NCBI RefSeq assembly: GCF_029626105.1
Contig: NZ_JARUBH010000009.1
Coordinates: 6,814,011-6,878,010 of the forward strand
Direction of reading: 5' to 3'
Length of the DNA: 64,000 bases
From: Solwaraspora sp. WMMD792
GTDB lineage: Bacteria > Actinomycetota > Actinomycetes > Mycobacteriales > Micromonosporaceae
The translations under genes were made by a program, and so were the position numbers. Of this stretch, positions 15,742 through 24,514 are shown one piece after another. Below the pieces are notes generated by a model, which saw nothing but the letters and a program-made list of their open reading frames with translations, was not told the origin of the DNA and did not search any database. Position 1 is the first letter of the stretch; every line of letters starts with the position of its first letter.

Positions 15742-17137
15742 TGATCGGATCGAGCCGGAGTTGGTAGCCGTAGTGCCGGATGTAGCGGTCGGGGAAGTTG
15801 TACGACTGGAACGACGTCCACGACGAGTCGGCCAGTCCGGCCACCCGCCGGAAGCTGGCGTCGGCGGCGAAGACGGCGCTGCCGTCGTTGGCGGCCAGGA
15901 CGAAGTCGTACCCGTAGTGGCGCAGGTAGTAGCCGGGGTAGTTGACCGACTCGAACGACACGTGGCCGGACCGGTCGGCCAGGCCGGGGACGAGCCGGAA
16001 CTGGGCGTCCTGGGCGGGACTGACGTTGGGGTCGATCCGGACGTCGAAGTCGGCGTGCCGAACGTACCGGTCCGGGAAGTTGTAGGACTGGATGCGGTTG
16101 ACCGGCACGGTCGAGCCCCAGCGGCCGAGGACGCGGGACTGCTCGGCGGCGGTCAGGTTGAGGATCGACCCGTGCCGTTTGCGGTTGCCGCCCATACTGA
16201 AGTCGGTTCGGGTCCGGAAGTTCTGGGTGCTGCCCAGGTTGGTCGAGGTGATCGGCAGGTAGCCCCGGCCGGTGGCGTACTGGTCGAGCCACAACACCCA
16301 TTCGTTACGGCCGTTGAACTGCACCCACATCGGACCTTCGACGACGTTGCCGCCGCCGGTGCCGTTGGAGATGCCCAGGTGCGAGAGGTTCCCGAGCGTC
16401 GTCCACGAGCCGAGGATCGAGTTGCTGGCCTCGATGGTGATGTGGCCGTCGGCCGACGCCCGGTAGTAGCGGTAGCCGCCGACACTGCCCGGCACTTCGA
16501 TGATCTGGGTGTCGATGATGCCCTGGCCGGTACCCCGGTCGATGTAGAGCTGCGGGGCGCTGACGGTACGGAAATCGCTGGTGCGTACGTACCAGATGCG
16601 GTGTTTTGTCACGCCGTTGCGGGCGGAGTTGGTCGCCCAGTAGATGACGTAGTCCCCAGTGGCCGGGTTGTAAATGGCCTCTGGTGCCCAGGCGTTGCCG
16701 GCTCCGGGGATCCCGCCGGCCACGTTGAGCAGTCGTGGCGCCGACCAGTTGACCAGGTCGGTCGACTCCCACACCACGATCGAGGTGCTGCCCCGGTTGG
16801 CCGCGTCGTTCCAGGACGTACCGCTGGCGATCCGCAGGTCCGTCGCGATGATCCAGTAGCGGTCGCCGGCGGGGGATCGGACCAGGACCGGATCCCGTAC
16901 GCCTCGGGTGCCGACGGTGGAGACCAGGACCGGGCTGCCGTTGTTGAGGTCAGTCCAGCGCAGCCCGTCGGTGCTGTGGGCGAGGTAGATCTGTTCGCCG
17001 GTGGCGGATTCGCCGGTGAAGTGGGCCATCAGGTAGCCGGTGAACGGGTCGAGCGCGGCGGCGGGTTTCGGCGCGGCGACCGACCAGGAGGCGAACAGCA
17101 GGCAGGCGGCGCCGATCCGGGTGAGGACGTGTGACAT
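15695..17137 (-). CDS. Secreted GH43 glycosidase with C-terminal AbfB (CBM42) domain
   Basis: The 480-residue protein starts at an ATG at 17137 with GGGAG upstream. Residues 1-29 are a signal peptide ending near AAALD. Residues 30-325 are a GH43-type five-bladed propeller (MAHFTGE, EQIYLAHSTDGLRW, GVRDPVLVRS, YWIIATDLRI, AWAPEAIYN), with Asp in VRDPV and Glu in WAPEAI as likely catalytic residues. Residues 345-480 are an AbfB beta-trefoil with three repeats, each with a (F/I)(Q/E)S(Y/V)N(F/Y)P--Y-RH motif, which bind arabinofuranose side chains. It should release arabinose or related sugars outside the cell. A long palindrome lies 65 bp upstream of the start. Confidence 0.9.
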   Translation of the reverse strand: MSHVLTRIGAACLLFASWSVAAPKPAAALDPFTGYLMAHFTGESATGEQIYLAHSTDGLRWTDLNNGSPVLVSTVGTRGVRDPVLVRSPAGDRYWIIATDLRIASGTSWNDAANRGSTSIVVWESTDLVNWSAPRLLNVAGGIPGAGNAWAPEAIYNPATGDYVIYWATNSARNGVTKHRIWYVRTSDFRTVSAPQLYIDRGTGQGIIDTQIIEVPGSVGGYRYYRASADGHITIEASNSILGSWTTLGNLSHLGISNGTGGGNVVEGPMWVQFNGRNEWVLWLDQYATGRGYLPITSTNLGSTQNFRTRTDFSMGGNRKRHGSILNLTAAEQSRVLGRWGSTVPVNRIQSYNFPDRYVRHADFDVRIDPNVSPAQDAQFRLVPGLADRSGHVSFESVNYPGYYLRHYGYDFVLAANDGSAVFAADASFRRVAGLADSSWTSFQSYNFPDRYIRHYGYQLRLDPITDAQGRADATFRVTN

Positions 17138-17201
17138 CGGGTCTCCCGCTGGGGTGGGGGTCAGGCGGGTCGGTCGCGCGACGGGGGTACGGATCGTCAG
17201 G

Positions 17202-17229
17202 GGTGTCGTGTTAGCGCTAACACGACACC
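17202..17229. promoter_or_regulatory. 28-bp perfect palindrome, LacI-type operator
   Basis: The left half is ggtgtcgtgttagc (17202-17215) and the right half its exact reverse complement (17216-17229). The centre ttagcgctaa with the CG dyad is the usual core of sites bound by LacI-family sugar repressors in actinobacteria. It lies 65 bp upstream of the GH43-AbfB start, in promoter position. No LacI gene is adjacent. The only one in the window, at 58.8 kb, sits next to a different palindrome. Confidence 0.75.
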
Positions 17230-17507
17230 GGTCGACGGGTTGCGCTGCAGTTACCGGATGAGATCGATAGTGTTAACTGCCCCAGTGGCGGCTGTCAACG
17301 CCTGGGCAGTACCCGGCCGGTCGACCGGTGGTGAGCTAGCCCGTCCGATGTGGCCGGATCGGCTGCGACCTCGCGGTGCGAGCCGTCTCGCCGCATCCAA
17401 GGAGCGCTGCGCTTGTCTCGCATCTGCGCCAGGCGGAATCATGATCCGGAAATCCTGGCGAAATTTCGGGTTCCTGTGCTGGCCGCGCATGCTGATCTGA
17501 CGGGATA

Positions 17508-17576
17508 GGGTCATGAGCTGTACGCCGGCCACGTCAGTGCGCGCGTCGGAGGTTGCTGGTGTACAGCTCAGGACCC
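17508..17576. repeat. Long inverted repeat (hairpin)
   Basis: Arms of 16 bp, 17508-17523 and 17561-17576, pair with one mismatch around tgagctgtac/gtacagctca. Partial pairing continues inward for several bases. The 37-base loop is too large for a standard terminator, so a remnant of a small mobile element end or a regulatory cruciform is possible. Confidence 0.6.
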
Positions 17577-17621
17577 CATCTCCAGGCGCTTGCACGTATT
17601 TGCCTCAGGCGATTGTTGTAG

Positions 17622-17816
17622 GTAGACGGGAAGAAGCGCCGGCCCGTCATCAACGACTTCCGGGTTTCGCTCCAGGCCTACGACAGGCACGACAGTGACT
17701 TCGGCATTCCGGTATACACGCCTCGGGCCAGTCAGGGCGGCGGTCGCAGCAACTATGCGCTTGATCAAAACGGCTACGACCTCGACGGGTTCGTGATCGG
17801 ACTCGACGTCAGGTAA
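17622..17816 (+). pseudogene. C-terminal fragment of an unidentified protein
   Basis: After a TAG at 17619, 64 codons run open to a TAA at 17814 and read like real protein: VINDFRVSLQAYDRHD, GIPVYTPRASQGGG, YALDQNGYDLDGFVIGLDVR. There is no start codon in context and no upstream continuation, so I take it as the stranded end of a lost gene. I do not recognise the family. The end of the fragment is duplicated in tandem just downstream. Confidence 0.45.
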
Positions 17817-17848
17817 ACGCGGCTGGGACGTCAAGTAGACGCGACTGG
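17805..17848. repeat. 22-bp tandem duplication at the end of the gene fragment
   Basis: Units 17805-17826 and 17827-17848 (both starting gacgtca and ending ctgg) differ at three positions. The first unit carries the TAA stop of the fragment and the second carries a TAG at the same place. Confidence 0.75.
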
Positions 17849-18069
17849 TGGGCGTGGCCATCGGGTGACGACGGCCACGTCCCACAGCGCGTTCCAGGTA
17901 CAGATGCCCTGGCCGATTCACCAACGTCAGTCCGGCTCGGCGCCGCGAGCCGTCCCGGCCAGGATGATTGCCTTCGACTGCGGGTAAGGAGAAAGTGATC
18001 ATAGGAGCGGCGGGTGACTGGTGGCTGTGCGGGGAGACTGGGGCCGCTTGCACCCCGGTCTCCCGCCGG

Positions 18070-18555
18070 TCAGCGGGCGAGTAGCTCGTCGATCTGGTTG
18101 ATCGCCGAGGTGGAGCCCTCCACCATGCCCATGTCCAGCACCTGTTGCAGGGCCTCGGCGGACTCGTACCTGCCCACGTAGGTCGCCCGGGTGCCGCCGT
18201 TGTGCTCAGCGAATGTGTACGTGTTCCGAGAGGTCGGCATCTCCGACAGCGGCTTGAAGTCCATGTCCGCGAAGCCGTCGTCGAAGGAAAAACTCGTCGG
18301 CTCGTCCACGGCGGTGATCAGCCAGTATCCGGCATGCTTGTCGCCCTCTGGGCCGGTCATGAAGTAGGTCACGCGACCGCCGGGCGTGAATTCGTGGTCG
18401 ACCACGGTCGCCGGGTACGTCGGCGGTCCCCACACCTTCTCCAGTTGGCGAGGGTCGGCGTAGACCTGCCAGACCCGCTCCACCGGCGCGGCGAAGTCCG
18501 CGGTGATGGTCAGGGTCCGGTTGTCAAGGTCCTGCTGGACGTCGGTCACGGGCAT
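18070..18555 (-). CDS. SRPBCC/AHSA1-type domain protein
   Basis: The 161-residue protein starts at an ATG at 18555 with AAAGGA upstream. It has the AHSA1 START-like pattern: LTITADFAAPVERVWQVYADPRQLEKVWGPPTYP near the N-terminus, then FTPGGRVTYFMTGPEG, then TYTFAEHNGGTRATYVGRYES. The fold makes a hydrophobic cavity for small ligands. The role is not known. The gene overlaps the ArsR gene by 32 bp and follows it in one transcript, a very common actinobacterial pair in which the regulator controls both. Confidence 0.88.
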   Translation of the reverse strand: MPVTDVQQDLDNRTLTITADFAAPVERVWQVYADPRQLEKVWGPPTYPATVVDHEFTPGGRVTYFMTGPEGDKHAGYWLITAVDEPTSFSFDDGFADMDFKPLSEMPTSRNTYTFAEHNGGTRATYVGRYESAEALQQVLDMGMVEGSTSAINQIDELLAR

Positions 18556-18919
18556 TGTTCGGTCCTTTCGTCGGGGTCGTCTGCGACCCATCGGGGTCGG
18601 CTGCGAGCAGCGCGTCGATGCGTGCGATGCGGCCACGCCAGATGTGTTCGAGCTCGGCGAGCATGGACGCCACCGAGCGCACCGCCTGCACATCTCCGCT
18701 GGCCAGCTGCTCGCGACCACTGCGTCGCTTGGTCAGTAAACCGGCCTTCTCCAGCACGGCGACGTGTTTCTGTACGGCGGCGAAGCTCATGTCGTACTTG
18801 GCGGCGAGCGCGGAGACGGAGTGCTCCCCGGCCAGCACCCGGCGCAGGATGTCGCGCCGGGTGCGGTCGGCGAGCGCGTGGAACATGGCGTCCGCCCGGT
18901 CCGCGCTCTCCTCGATCAC
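18524..18919 (-). CDS. ArsR family transcriptional regulator
   Basis: About 131 residues from a GTG at 18919. A TTG at 18934 is possible, but it lies inside the operator palindrome. The winged helix covers residues 10-85: FHALADRTRRDILRRVLAGEHSVSALAAKYDMSFAAVQKHVAVLEKAGLL in parts, then RRSGREQL. No cysteine metal-site motif is present, so the signal is not obviously a metal. It is cotranscribed with the SRPBCC gene and should repress this pair. Confidence 0.88.
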   Translation of the reverse strand: MIEESADRADAMFHALADRTRRDILRRVLAGEHSVSALAAKYDMSFAAVQKHVAVLEKAGLLTKRRSGREQLASGDVQAVRSVASMLAELEHIWRGRIARIDALLAADPDGSQTTPTKGPNNARDRRPAGP

Positions 18920-18929
18920 CCCGCCAATA

Positions 18930-18947
18930 TACAACCGACCGGTTGTA
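18930..18947. promoter_or_regulatory. ArsR operator palindrome
   Basis: tacaaccg and cggttgta form perfect 8-bp arms around a two-base centre, 11 bp upstream of the arsR GTG start. The tacaacc half-site recurs upstream of ArsR/SRPBCC pairs in actinobacteria, so autorepression is likely. Confidence 0.6.
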
Positions 18948-18995
18948 CGTTGTCAAGCTCATCGGGTGTCTCGGTCACTGGCCTAGGCTGACCGG

Positions 18996-20513
18996 ATGGA
19001 CCACGCCGACCCGGCCCCGCGTACGCCGTTCTGGCTGGCCGGAGAGCCGGCGCACGGTGACGCGCCGCTGGCCGTGCACCACCCGTACGACGGTCGGCTC
19101 GTCGGACAGACCAGCTACGCCACGCCCGAACAGGTCGAGCGGGCGGTCGCCGCCGCGCACGGGGTCGCGCCGCAGGCCGCCGCACTGCCCGCGTACCGCC
19201 GGGCGGGCGCACTGGACCACATCAGTGCCCGACTCGCGCAGCGGGCCGACGAAATCGCCCGGCTGATCACCGCCGAGAACGGCAAACCGATCAAATGGGC
19301 CCGCGCCGAAGTGGCGCGCGCCGTCTCCACATTCCGCTGGGCGGCCGAGGAGGCCCGGCGGTTCTCCGGCGACCTGCAGCGCCTCGACACCGACCCGGCC
19401 GCCGCCGGCCGGATGGCGGTGGTCCGCCGGGTGCCGCGCGGGCCGGTGCTGGGCATCTCGCCGTTCAATTTTCCGCTGAACCTGGTGGCGCACAAGGTCG
19501 CCCCGGCGATCGCGGTCGGCGCCCCGATCATCGTCAAGCCGGCCCCGGCGACCCCGCTGACCGCGCTGCTGCTCGGCGAACTGATCGCCGAGGTCACCGA
19601 GCCGGCCGGTCCGACCGCCGCGTCGGACGCCGCGCCGGGCAGTGGATCAGGCACCGGGCTGCCCGCCGGCATGGTCTCCGTCCTGCCGGTGCCGAACGAC
19701 CGGGCCGGCGACCTGGTCGCCGACCCACGCCTGCCGGTGGTGTCGTTCACCGGCTCGGGGCCGGTCGGCACGCTGATCCGCCGCTCAGTGCCGGACAAGC
19801 ACGTCACCCTGGAGCTGGGCGGCAACGCCGCCGCGGTCATCTGCGAGGACTGGACCGGCGACGAGGAGCTGACCCGAGCGGCACAACGAATCGCCACCTT
19901 CGCCAACTACCAGGCCGGGCAGAGCTGCATCGCCGTACAACGGGTGTACGTGCACGAATGGCTCTACGACGGCTTCCTGCCCCGGCTCGTCGCCGCCGTT
20001 CAGGCGCTACGGGCCGGTGACCCGGCCGACGACGCCACCGATGTCGGGCCGCTGATCAGCGAGGACGCCGCGATACGCGTCGAGTCCTGGGTGGACGAGG
20101 CGGTGACCGCCGGGGCGACGATCGAGGTCGGCGGCCGACGCGACGGCGCGACGTACCCGCCGACGGTGCTGACCGGGGTGCCGGCCGGCGCGAAGGTGCT
20201 CACCGAGGAGGTCTTCGGCCCGGTGCTCGTCGTGGACCGGGTGGAGAACGACGAGGCCGGGTTCGCTGCGGTCAACGACTCGGCGTACGGGCTGCAGGCC
20301 GGCGTGTTCACCCACAACCTGCAGACCGCGTTCACCGCGCACCGCACGCTCGCCGTCGGCGGGGTGATCGTCGGTGACGTGCCGTCGTACCGGGCCGACC
20401 AGATGCCGTACGGCGGGGTCAAGGGCAGCGGCGTCGGCCGGGAAGGGGTCCGCAGCGCGATGGACGACTACACCGAGCCCCGGGTGATGGTCCTCACCGG
20501 ACTCGACCTCTGA
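18996..20513 (+). CDS. Aldehyde dehydrogenase family protein
   Basis: The 505-residue protein has the NAD(P)-binding ISPFNFPLNL segment, Glu in TLELGG and the catalytic Cys in GQSCI, followed by EEVFGPVL and the C-terminal MPYGGVKGSGVGREG. The pattern resembles lactaldehyde, glyceraldehyde-3-phosphate or succinate-semialdehyde dehydrogenases rather than the betaine type, but the substrate cannot be decided. About 30 extra residues rich in G, S, A and P (around 205-225) are inserted before the second half of the Rossmann domain. It starts at an ATG 62 bp from the ArsR operator on the opposite strand, so it may share that region. Confidence 0.87.
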   Translation: MDHADPAPRTPFWLAGEPAHGDAPLAVHHPYDGRLVGQTSYATPEQVERAVAAAHGVAPQAAALPAYRRAGALDHISARLAQRADEIARLITAENGKPIKWARAEVARAVSTFRWAAEEARRFSGDLQRLDTDPAAAGRMAVVRRVPRGPVLGISPFNFPLNLVAHKVAPAIAVGAPIIVKPAPATPLTALLLGELIAEVTEPAGPTAASDAAPGSGSGTGLPAGMVSVLPVPNDRAGDLVADPRLPVVSFTGSGPVGTLIRRSVPDKHVTLELGGNAAAVICEDWTGDEELTRAAQRIATFANYQAGQSCIAVQRVYVHEWLYDGFLPRLVAAVQALRAGDPADDATDVGPLISEDAAIRVESWVDEAVTAGATIEVGGRRDGATYPPTVLTGVPAGAKVLTEEVFGPVLVVDRVENDEAGFAAVNDSAYGLQAGVFTHNLQTAFTAHRTLAVGGVIVGDVPSYRADQMPYGGVKGSGVGREGVRSAMDDYTEPRVMVLTGLDL

Positions 20514-20657
20514 CCGCCGCCGCCTCCACCGGCCGCCGTCGCCCCGCCGGTCAGGCGGCGGCGCGCTGTGCGCACCGGGGCGTAGCCGGAGCGCGGTAGC
20601 CTGTCGCGCGGTGGCGTCCGAAGCGCGGGTGCCGGCGACGCGGAAGGCGAGGCGGAG

Positions 20658-21512
20658 ATGTCGGTACGGCGTGGCGCGGCTCGACTGGCGACGGTGCTCG
20701 CGCTGACCGTCGGCACAGCGGTGCTCGCCGCAGGCCCCGCGTACGGCCAGGACGAGCGGGTGCGGATCGGCCTGCCTAGCAATTTCACGGTCGGCGAGAA
20801 GGCCGGTGGGGTGACCGTCAAGGTGACCAAACGCACCGACGGTTGCGTGGCGGTGCGTACCGCGCTGGCGATCCGGCTGCCCGGCGTCACTCCCGACCAG
20901 GTCGGCGTGCAGGCCCGGATCGACGACGACTGGGTGACCGTGCCGCTGTGGGACAACGGCGACGGGCTGCTGCTGACCGAGCACACCGCGCCGGAAAAGG
21001 ACGAACTGTGCAAGGGCAAGAGCCGCTCGGTCCGCTACCGGATGGCGTTCCGGGCCGGTGCGCCCGCCGGAGTCGCGCACATCGTCGGTGAGGCGTACAC
21101 CGCCGGTGGGGTGCTGCTCGGCCGGGAAGCCGGGGCCAAACGGGTCGGCGGCCGGCTCGCCGGCACCTACCAGCCGGGTCCGCCGACCCCGTCGCCGAGC
21201 GCGGAACCGACCCCGGAACCCACCGTCGACAGCGCGACCGCCGAGCCGAGCGACGCGCCGGCCGTACTGCCGGACCAGGACCTGCTGGCTGCGGCCGGTT
21301 CGGCCGGTGGGCCGGCCGGTGACGACGGTTCCGGCATCGGCACCGGGGTGATGGCCGCCGGGGTCGGCATGGTCGCTGTCGGCATCGCCCTGCTGGTACT
21401 GCTGGTCCGCAGGTTGCGTCCGACCCGGTCGGCCCCCGGCGGTACGGGTGGTCCTGGTGGGGATGTCGGGGGCGGCGGGGCGACCATGCTGTTGCCCCGG
21501 ATCCGGCGCTGA
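20658..21512 (+). CDS. Secreted protein with C-terminal membrane anchor
   Basis: The 284-residue protein has a signal peptide over residues 1-30 (ending GPAYGQ), an extracellular domain of about 140 residues with two cysteines (TDGCVAV, DELCKGK), a proline/serine/threonine-rich linker, one transmembrane helix near residue 240 (VMAAGVGMVAVGIALLVLLV) and a short glycine-rich cytoplasmic tail. This layout is that of wall-spanning surface proteins. I recognise no family for the domain. GGCGGAG precedes the ATG. It is not clearly tied to the mannose genes that follow. Confidence 0.8.
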   Translation: MSVRRGAARLATVLALTVGTAVLAAGPAYGQDERVRIGLPSNFTVGEKAGGVTVKVTKRTDGCVAVRTALAIRLPGVTPDQVGVQARIDDDWVTVPLWDNGDGLLLTEHTAPEKDELCKGKSRSVRYRMAFRAGAPAGVAHIVGEAYTAGGVLLGREAGAKRVGGRLAGTYQPGPPTPSPSAEPTPEPTVDSATAEPSDAPAVLPDQDLLAAAGSAGGPAGDDGSGIGTGVMAAGVGMVAVGIALLVLLVRRLRPTRSAPGGTGGPGGDVGGGGATMLLPRIRR

Positions 21513-21664
21513 CCAGCGGCTCGGCGTTCCCGGCAGCGGCGTACCCGGCCGGAGGATGAACATCGTGCTGCCGGAGGATGGACCGTCAGCCTTGGCCGAA
21601 GGCATTGCCCACCGCTCCGTTACCCTCACTCGTGTTGGCATCGGCACGGCTGAGGAGCGAGACC

Positions 21665-23041
21665 TTGTCTGACTTGTCCAAAATCGTCAAGGCCTACGAC
21701 GTCCGTGGCACCACTCCCGACCAGTTGAACGAGACCGTGGCCCGGGCCATCGGCACCGCGTTCGTGCAGATCCTGGCCGAGCGCGGCGACAAAGCCGACC
21801 GGATCGTCATCGCCCACGACATGCGTGAGTCGTCGCCGCCGCTGGCCGACGCGTTCGCCGCCGGGGCCACCGCCGCCGGGGCCGAGGTGCTGCACGCCGG
21901 GCTGGCCTCCACCGACCTGCTCTACTACGCCTCCGGCGCGCTGGAGCTGCCCGGCGCGATGTTCACCGCCAGCCACAATCCAGCCCAGTACAACGGCATC
22001 AAGATGTGCCGGGCCGGGGCGGCGCCGATCGGCCAGGACTCCGGGCTGACCGACATCCGGGACCGGGCCCAGGCGCTGCTCGACGGCGGCGAGGTGCCGT
22101 CCGGCGGGGACCGGGTCGAACGGCGCGAACTGCTCGCCGACTACGCCGCGCATCTGCGTACCCTGGTCGACCTGTCCGCGATCCGGCCGCTGAAGGTGGT
22201 CGTCGACGCCGGCAACGGGATGGGCGGCTACACCGTGCCGGCGGTCCTCGGCGACACCGTGCTGCCGGCGCTGCCGCTGGACATCGTGCCGATGTACTTC
22301 GAGCTGGACGGCTCGTTCCCGAACCACGAGGCGAACCCGCTCAACCCGGAGAACATCGTCGACCTGCAGAAGGCGGTCCGGGACCACAACGCCGACCTGG
22401 GGCTGGCATTCGACGGCGATGCCGACCGCTGCTTCGTCGTCGACGAGCGTGGCGAGCCGGTCTCCCCGTCGGCGATCACCGCCCTGGTCGCCACCCGGGA
22501 GCTGGCCAAACACCCCGGCGAGACGGTCATCCACAACCTGATCACCTCCAGCGCGGTGCCGGAGATCGTCCGGGAGAACGGCGGTGAGCCGGTGCGTTCC
22601 CGGGTCGGCCACTCGTTCATCAAGGCCGAGATGGCCCGGACCAACGCGGTCTTCGGCGGTGAGCACTCGGCGCACTACTACTTCCGGGACTTCTGGTTCG
22701 CCGACACCGGGATGCTGGCCGCGATGCACATGCTGGCCGCGCTGGGCGAGCAGGACAAGCCGCTGTCCGAGCTGGCCCACGAGTTCGAGCGGTACGTCGC
22801 CTCCGGTGAGATCAACTCGACGGTCACCGACCAGCAGGCCAAGCTCGCCGAGATCAAGACGGCGTACGCCAACGCCGACACCGACGAGCTGGACGGGCTG
22901 ACCGTCCGCTTCGACGACGGTGCCTGGATCAACATCCGTGCCTCGAACACCGAGCCGTTGCTGCGGCTCAACGTGGAGGCACCGACCGTCGAGCGGATGG
23001 CCGAGCTGCGCGACGGGGTGCTCGCGCTGGTTCGCGGCTAG
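21665..23041 (+). CDS. manB: Phosphomannomutase/phosphoglucomutase
   Basis: The 458-residue protein starts at a TTG at 21665, eight bases after GAGGAG. An ATG further upstream at 21578 lacks support. Landmarks are KAYDVRG at the N-terminus, the phosphoserine loop TASHNPAQYNG, the metal-binding loop DGDADR and the phosphate-binding ASNTEPLLRLN near the C-terminus. It interconverts mannose-6-phosphate and mannose-1-phosphate, feeding GDP-mannose for glycolipids and glycoproteins. It heads a run with a SIS protein and mannose-6-phosphate isomerase. Confidence 0.93.
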   Translation: MSDLSKIVKAYDVRGTTPDQLNETVARAIGTAFVQILAERGDKADRIVIAHDMRESSPPLADAFAAGATAAGAEVLHAGLASTDLLYYASGALELPGAMFTASHNPAQYNGIKMCRAGAAPIGQDSGLTDIRDRAQALLDGGEVPSGGDRVERRELLADYAAHLRTLVDLSAIRPLKVVVDAGNGMGGYTVPAVLGDTVLPALPLDIVPMYFELDGSFPNHEANPLNPENIVDLQKAVRDHNADLGLAFDGDADRCFVVDERGEPVSPSAITALVATRELAKHPGETVIHNLITSSAVPEIVRENGGEPVRSRVGHSFIKAEMARTNAVFGGEHSAHYYFRDFWFADTGMLAAMHMLAALGEQDKPLSELAHEFERYVASGEINSTVTDQQAKLAEIKTAYANADTDELDGLTVRFDDGAWINIRASNTEPLLRLNVEAPTVERMAELRDGVLALVRG

Positions 23042-23107
23042 GATCTTCACCGGAAGGCGCACCCCGGGACGGGGTCCGCCGGCGAGACACGTGGAAGGAG
23101 CCATCCG

Positions 23108-23290
23108 ATGGCCCTGGATTCGCAGCTGCTGGAGATCCTCGCCTGCCCGGACACGCACCACACGCCGTTGACCTACGACGCTGCCGCGTCGACCCTCACC
23201 TGTCCGGAGTGCTCGCGGGTCTTCGAGGTGCGCGACGGGATCCCGGTGCTGCTGCTGGACGAGGCCCGCCAGCCCGGCGAGGCCGGCTGA
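23108..23290 (+). CDS. Trm112-like small zinc-ribbon protein
   Basis: The 60-residue protein has LLEILACPDTHH followed by LTCPECSRVFEVRDGIPVLL, the usual Trm112p-like layout. The first pair is Cys plus His residues and the second is CPEC. In actinobacteria this protein is found between phosphomannomutase and the SIS/mannose isomerase genes. Its partner is unknown. It is preceded by AAGGAG and overlaps the next start by one base. Confidence 0.88.
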   Translation: MALDSQLLEILACPDTHHTPLTYDAAASTLTCPECSRVFEVRDGIPVLLLDEARQPGEAG

Positions 23291-24504
23291 TGGCGGTTCC
23301 GATCGACGGCACGTCCGGGGTGGTGGGTCGGCGGGTCGCCGACGAGGCGCTGCTCGACGACGTGGACGGGCTCAACTCGACCGATCCCGGCGGCATGCTG
23401 CGGTTCACCGCGTCGGCCGGTGCCCAGGTGCGCGAGTCGGCGGCGTTGGCCGCCGAGGCCAACCTCGGTGTGCTCGGCGACGAGGGGCGACCCCGGGCGG
23501 TGGTCATCGCCGGTATCGGTACCGCCGGGCGGACCGGTGACGTGCTGGCCACTGTGGCCGGACCACGCTGTCCCGTACCGGTGATCCCGCACCGCAGCGC
23601 CGGCGTGCCCGGCTGGGTCGGCGCGGCCGACGTGGTCATCGCGGTCAGCGCTTCGGGACGCAGCCCGGAAGCGCTGGGTGCGGCTCAGGCCGCCGCCCGG
23701 CGCGGTGCCCGGCTGGTCGCCGTCGGGCCGCCCGACTCGCAGCTGCAGTCGGTCGCCGAAGGAGTACGCGCCCCGTTCGTCCCGGTGCCGCGACGCGCTC
23801 CGGCCCGGGCCAGCCTCTGGGCGTTGACCGTGCCGGTGCTGCTGGCCGCGCGGGCGTTGGGCCTGGTCAAGGTCAACGAGGCGGATCTGGCGGAGACGGC
23901 GGCCCGGCTGGACGCCGACGCCGAGCGGTGCCGCCCGGCCGCCGAGTCGTTCGTCAATCCGGCGAAGGCGCTCGCTCTCGGGCTGGCCGGGTCGGTGCCG
24001 ATCGTCTGGGGCTCGTCGCCGGTGGCGTCGGTCGCCGCCCGCCGGTTCGGCGACACGCTGTCGACGAACGCCCGCTATCCGGTGGTCACCGGGGCGCTCG
24101 GCGAGGCCGGCCGGGGTCGGGTAGGGCTGCTCGACGGGGTCTTCGGCGGCCTGGGGGAGTCGACCCGGGACATTTTCGCCGACCCGGACGACGATGACGA
24201 CCAGTCCGAGTCGCCGACCCGGTTGCGTCTGGTGCTGCTGCGTGACGGTGGGTTGAACCCGGAGGACGACGCCGACGAACCCTTCGTGGTCGAGGAGCGT
24301 CGGGCCGAGGCGGTGCAGACCCTGGCGGACCGGCGCGGTGTGCGGTGCGACGTGATCACCGCGGAGGGCGGTTCGGCACTGGAACGGCTCGCCTCGTTGA
24401 TCTCGGTCCCCGACTTCGCCTCCGTCTACCTGGCGCTGGCGCACCATCTGGACCCGATGGCGGTGCCGGCGGTGAGCGAGATGAAGGAACTCTCCACCAC
24501 CTGA
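23290..24504 (+). CDS. SIS-domain protein, bifunctional PGI/PMI-like (TobH type)
   Basis: The 404-residue protein has an ATG start sharing one base with the previous stop. The first SIS motif is VVIAGIGTAGRTGDVLA and the second VIAVSASGRSPEALGAA, with a second sugar-isomerase half after residue 200 (VPIVWGSSPVASVAARRFGDTLSTNARYP). The C-terminal YLALAHHLDPMAVPAVSEMK matches the bifunctional phosphoglucose/phosphomannose isomerase C-terminal region. An acidic insert (DPDDDDDQ) sits near residue 300. Catalytic activity is not certain. Neighbours point to hexose-6-phosphate chemistry. Confidence 0.85.
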   Translation: MAVPIDGTSGVVGRRVADEALLDDVDGLNSTDPGGMLRFTASAGAQVRESAALAAEANLGVLGDEGRPRAVVIAGIGTAGRTGDVLATVAGPRCPVPVIPHRSAGVPGWVGAADVVIAVSASGRSPEALGAAQAAARRGARLVAVGPPDSQLQSVAEGVRAPFVPVPRRAPARASLWALTVPVLLAARALGLVKVNEADLAETAARLDADAERCRPAAESFVNPAKALALGLAGSVPIVWGSSPVASVAARRFGDTLSTNARYPVVTGALGEAGRGRVGLLDGVFGGLGESTRDIFADPDDDDDQSESPTRLRLVLLRDGGLNPEDDADEPFVVEERRAEAVQTLADRRGVRCDVITAEGGSALERLASLISVPDFASVYLALAHHLDPMAVPAVSEMKELSTT

Positions 24505-24514
24505 GGCGGGCGCC

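Larger units (their letters stand above)
17230..18069. other. 840-bp region without an intact gene
   Basis: No convincing complete coding sequence is present between the GH43-AbfB promoter and the SRPBCC gene. It holds a half-site-like gtgttaac near 17270, a long inverted repeat at 17508-17576, an open frame fragment at 17622-17816 and a short tandem duplication at 17805-17848, each listed separately. Possible frames at 17251-17595 have no start context, no domain and mirror each other across the inverted repeat. Confidence 0.6.

Noticed and set aside
17251-17595. 114-codon minus-strand frame through the inverted repeat
   Set aside because: The peptide is mirrored by the plus-strand frame across the hairpin, with no start context and no domain.
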